NCBI GenBank assembly: GCA_900660155.1
Contig: CABFPE010000021.1
Span: 1,850,803 to 1,914,802, forward strand
Direction of reading: 5' to 3'
From: Hofstenia miamia
Lineage: Eukaryota; Xenacoelomorpha; Acoela; Hofsteniidae
Length of the DNA: 64,000 nt
Shown here: piece by piece, positions 60,938 through 64,000 of the stretch
Layout: each line of letters opens with the position of its first letter
How positions within the stretch are numbered: position 1 is the stretch's first letter
Made by a program: the position numbers and the translations under genes
Notes under the pieces: model-generated
Told to the model about the DNA's origin: nothing
What the model saw: the letters and a program-made list of their open reading frames with translations, nothing else
The model's database searches: none

Positions 60938-61206
60938 GGGAATCTTTAAAACCTGCCCAGAGAATTGCTGCCCAGAAACTAATGACGTCATCAAAATCGA
61001 TTTGACATCATATTCTTGCTGCCCAGATATTTTCTAATTAATTTCGTTGTTGCCAAGAGATTTTTTTTAAAAAATTACTTGAAAATTAAGCAGTTTACTA
61101 TATCAAAAACGTTGTTTTTCCGAGAATGGTATTTTCGGTTATTGGTACGTCATAATATTTTAATGACGTCATACAGGATCTGGGCAGGTTTTAAAGATAC
61201 CGAATG
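60938..61206. mobile_element. Palindromic MITE
   Basis: Left end GGGAATCTTTAAAACCTGCC, right end inverted GGTATCTTTAAAACCTGCC, with TGACGTCAT repeated inside each arm. Length is about 265-269 bp. TAATATAATA occurs directly left (60928-60937) and 4 bp beyond the right arm (61207-61216), a possible 10-bp target duplication, but the AT-rich context makes this uncertain. Noncoding. Confidence 0.7.
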
Positions 61207-61431
61207 TAATATAATATTACTAATATTTAATAAATACTTAATTATAATACTTAATAGTTAATTAAATATTGCATTTATTTGTTCCTAGTTAATGTTTTGC
61301 TTTTGAAATACTTATGCATCATTTATATTTCATCTTTATTGAAAAATCAGTGTTCAGGTTCAGGCTATCACTAAACAAACATTATTTTGATGATACCATT
61401 GTTAATAAAATATAAATTGGTGTTTTTTAGA

Positions 61432-63087
61432 ATGTCAGCAACTACTAGTACTAGTATTACTGATGATGATATTGTTACTCTAGATGAGAGCCCAGTCACA
61501 CTAGCAATTGCTGATAAAGTTGAATACAAAAAATATTCTGTTGGCACTTCAAATGAAATTCACAATTTTTTTTTGAAGAAATATGTGAACGGTAGGCCTA
61601 CTGAAATTAAGAAATGCATTAAATGTGGTTCCATGATCAAATGTAAAGGAGGAAACACAACAGGGTTAAAAAAACATCGTTCATCTTGTTCACGAACTAT
61701 TGTGGATGTAATTTGTTCAAATCAAAAAACTTTGCCATTTATTAATTCAAATTCAGGCAGTTCAAGTGAAAGCAGAGGTTTAAATCAAGTCTGTAAATTG
61801 GTGTATGAAGATAATATTCCGATCCGAAAGATTATTGCAAGTCATACTATGCAAAATTTTTTTTCAAAACTTAATTTTGCTACTGTTAACTACGATTCAA
61901 TAAATAGTGCACTTGAAAGTGAATTTCAAGTAATTTTTCACAAAGTTAAGTGTCTAATAAGAAATCGAAACATGAAAGACTTATTATGCATTTCATTTGA
62001 TAAGTGGACCTCCACAACTGGAGATAAATTTATTGGAGTATACCTTTTTGTAGCATCAAAAAATGTGTGTCTTGGCCTTATCCCTTATTCTGGGTTTTGC
62101 GGGAGTGAGGAGATTTGCACTCACCTTAAGAATCTTCTTTCCAATTTTGATTTGATGCCAGGGGACATTACAATGTGTGTGGTAGATTGTGGAGCAGATG
62201 TCCAACGCAGCGCCAAGCTTTTTAACTGGTTCTGTTTTCCATGTTTAGCGCACATAGTAAATTTATGTGTTAAAAAAATTCTCCTTATTAGGTCTCCTAC
62301 GGATAACACACAAATTGAAGAGGATGACGTAGATATACTAGATAATGAATACTTTATTGATATTATAAGTCAAGTCAGAAAGATTGTTAGGCTCATTCAT
62401 AGAACGCCCAATTTAGTCAGCAAAATAGAAAGTATTCAAAGGGCAATGAATTTGCCCATATTAAAAATCATATTAGATAATTCTACACGCTGGAACAGTG
62501 TGTTAGAAATGATCACACGTTTTCTTGAGTTAAAGGACGTTTTAACATTCGTATTAGAAGACGAGCTAGAAAGCTTTTCATGGAGCATCCTTCAATCTAT
62601 TGAACAACTTCTACAACCTCTCAAAGAAGTTTCACTCGAACTTCAAAAATCAAATGCTGGAGTAAATATTGCCGTGAAAGTTATAAAATTTCTGCAACAT
62701 TTATCTGACATTGATTCTGCAATGAATGCTCCAATAAAGCAGGTCCTGTCTAAGTGGATTAATAGTAATGAGATTGTTCTTGCGATTTGTTTCAGAAATG
62801 GAACGTTTTATAATTATGTTAAGGAAAGGTTTACAACCCAAAATCAGCCATCATCAAATGAGCATTCTTATGTATCTTGTAGGCTTTCATTCAAAGATTT
62901 CTTAGCACTACCACAGAATGATACTTTTGATATCCTTACAAGCCTTCCCAATTTTAGAGCCACAAGCTGTGAAGTTGAGCGATTGTTTTCACTTGGCAGA
63001 CTTGCCAAGACCTTTTTGCAAGGTCGGTTATCGGTGGAAAACCACAGCCGAAATGTCTTTCTAAATAAAAACAGCAAATTGTTTTAG
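61432..63087 (+). CDS. hAT-superfamily transposase, uninterrupted ORF
   Basis: An open frame of 551 codons from the ATG at 61432. It can be extended 15 codons upstream, but TTTTTTAG just before this ATG looks like a splice acceptor. An N-terminal BED-like finger has C62, C65, H82 and C86. The RNase H-like domain follows: CISFDKWTS (Asp190), CVVDCGADVQ (Asp252) and CLAHIVNLCV. STRWNSVLEM lies further on, and the C-terminal dimerisation motif FRATSCEVERLFSLGR is intact. The stretch between the central helices and the dimerisation motif (about residues 440-500) is shorter than usual, lacking a clear LDPRxK block. That suggests an internal deletion that kept the frame. It could be a recent transposon copy or a domesticated gene. 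I could not find clear terminal repeats or an 8-bp duplication. Confidence 0.85.
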   Translation: MSATTSTSITDDDIVTLDESPVTLAIADKVEYKKYSVGTSNEIHNFFLKKYVNGRPTEIKKCIKCGSMIKCKGGNTTGLKKHRSSCSRTIVDVICSNQKTLPFINSNSGSSSESRGLNQVCKLVYEDNIPIRKIIASHTMQNFFSKLNFATVNYDSINSALESEFQVIFHKVKCLIRNRNMKDLLCISFDKWTSTTGDKFIGVYLFVASKNVCLGLIPYSGFCGSEEICTHLKNLLSNFDLMPGDITMCVVDCGADVQRSAKLFNWFCFPCLAHIVNLCVKKILLIRSPTDNTQIEEDDVDILDNEYFIDIISQVRKIVRLIHRTPNLVSKIESIQRAMNLPILKIILDNSTRWNSVLEMITRFLELKDVLTFVLEDELESFSWSILQSIEQLLQPLKEVSLELQKSNAGVNIAVKVIKFLQHLSDIDSAMNAPIKQVLSKWINSNEIVLAICFRNGTFYNYVKERFTTQNQPSSNEHSYVSCRLSFKDFLALPQNDTFDILTSLPNFRATSCEVERLFSLGRLAKTFLQGRLSVENHSRNVFLNKNSKLF

Positions 63088-63627
63088 ATCCGTTTTTTAA
63101 AACTTTTTTCTTCAATGTCAATTTTGTTACAAGTTTGCAAGTATATGAATTATTAAATTTTAGATTTATTTAATGATGAAAAATCAATCCTCCGGGAGTA
63201 TGCACTACATGCTTTTTTCCTTTAACTTTTTATTTTAGATTTACTGCCAAGATTATTAATGTTAATATTGATTGTTAACCTCATAGCTCTTTCTTTGTTG
63301 GATGTATCCATCCTTGTGTGTATCTTTGAATAACCTTATATGGTTTTTCATTGATGTATACTTTGGGCTTAGCTATACTTCTACATTAAAAGGTAAGCTT
63401 TATTTCAATAAATCTATTAATTATCCAAGGTTTAAAAGTTAAAATGAGAACATACATATTCAAACACAATTGAATATAATCTCTGTTTAATGCTAAATTG
63501 AATTCTGGGCCTGTAAAAATGAATAACTAATTTTTTCAAAATGTCAATGCAATATTGGCTAAGATGCATATTAACATAAAACAGTTTATGGGCTCTAAAA
63601 TATTTTGCAATATAAATGTTGCCAAGT
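63088..63627. other. Intergenic, nothing recognised
   Basis: AT-rich sequence following the hAT stop codon. aataaat at 63409 could serve as a poly(A) signal. No terminal repeat of the hAT was recognised. Confidence 0.4.
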
Positions 63628-63698
63628 TGATTCGGTGAGATTTGAACTCACAACTTCTGTACATGTGTACAGCTGTGTTTATCTTACACTACGAATCA
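63628..63698 (-). tRNA. tRNA-like sequence, copy 2 (aberrant anticodon loop)
   Basis: 71 nt on the minus strand with the same ends as copy 1 (TGATTCG ... CGAATCA) and six differences. The T arm is GTGAG TTCAAAT CTCAC. The middle forms a perfect CTGTA/TACAG stem but with a six-base loop (CACATG). Changes between copies leave the acceptor, D and T stems paired. The flanks differ from copy 1, so it was not copied as part of a larger repeat. Either a tRNA pseudogene family or a functional tRNA-like RNA. Confidence 0.55.
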
Positions 63699-63856
63699 GA
63701 AAGTAGATGAAGCGCAGCCTTTCATTTTCAATTTAATTTCACTTATTAAAACTAACTCAGGCATTACAATAAGTAATTCAATATAAAGGCTTAAGCAGGT
63801 CAATAACGCGGTTAAAGAAACAATCAACAAATTTCCTTAAAACTTCCTGGCTAAGA

Positions 63857-63890
63857 TTAAAGGTGCCCCGAAAAACACCGGCACCTTTAA
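63857..63890. repeat. Perfect 11-bp hairpin
   Basis: TTAAAGGTGCC and its exact inverse GGCACCTTTAA are separated by 12 bases (ccgaaaaacacc). A GC-rich stretch follows (gacggggagcgcaggcgggg). No gene is attached. It could be a transposon end or a regulatory RNA structure. Confidence 0.7.
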
Positions 63891-64000
63891 TTTTAGACGG
63901 GGAGCGCAGGCGGGGAGAGCGCGATTTGTAAACAACACACCATGTTAAAATATTGTTGAAATAAAGATAGGATATAACTTGTAAATTTAATCTTATTTTT

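Overview
The window looks like a draft assembly of an animal (invertebrate-like) nuclear genome. It is AT-rich, has two 1000-base N gaps (13682-14681 and 33512-34511), one 17-base N run, and ten single-N contig joins. Genes are split by spliceosomal GT-AG introns ranging from 40-45 nt to several kb. Nothing is bacterial: there are no operons and no CRISPR array. I cannot fix the phylum from sequence alone.

Two host genes can be assembled exon by exon, both on the minus strand. (1) PIGS, the PIG-S subunit of the GPI transamidase, has seven coding exons from 36826 down to 17713. The reading phases close exactly and give 508 residues with one membrane segment at each end. (2) A four-exon gene from 45248 down to 39587 encodes a 254-residue zinc-binding protein: an N-terminal RING, a TRAF-type finger, a C2H2 finger and a cysteine-rich tail with a CGPNNGCNC signature. 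It is probably a ubiquitin ligase or signalling adaptor. Its 5' end faces away from PIGS, and 2.8 kb separate the two genes.

The rest is mostly mobile DNA. 0-2 kb: Tc1/mariner transposase relic with a tandem-duplicated 3' part. 3-7 kb: two broken hAT transposase copies, tangled by assembly. 12.6-16.4 kb: small terminal-inverted-repeat elements, and a 59-bp inverted repeat flanking the first gap. 19-22.3 kb: a hAT-type MITE with an 8-bp target duplication and a delimited piggyBac element (TTAA on both sides), both in PIGS intron 5. 29.4-35.5 kb: a partly duplicated segment of PIGS intron 2 that carries exon 2 twice and a 5'-truncated non-LTR retrotransposon tail. 40.7-43.3 kb: two retrotransposon fragments in intron 3 of the RING gene. 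47-51 kb: a family of long-inverted-repeat elements plus contig redundancy. 51-53.4 kb: two non-LTR retrotransposon remnants. 54.9-57.9 kb: a Mutator-like element with tandem-repeat termini, a 9-bp target duplication, a spliced FLYWCH/MULE transposase gene and an internal tRNA-like sequence. 58-60.9 kb: a broken Polinton-type DNA polymerase B gene. 61.4-63.1 kb: an uninterrupted hAT transposase ORF. 63.6 kb: a second copy of the tRNA-like sequence.

The two host genes do not obviously work together. The main interest lies in the well-delimited transposons, the unusual RING/CGPNNGCNC protein, the tRNA-like pair and the regulatory-looking inverted repeat around the first gap. Many apparent duplications end at N junctions and should be treated as assembly artefacts until checked.
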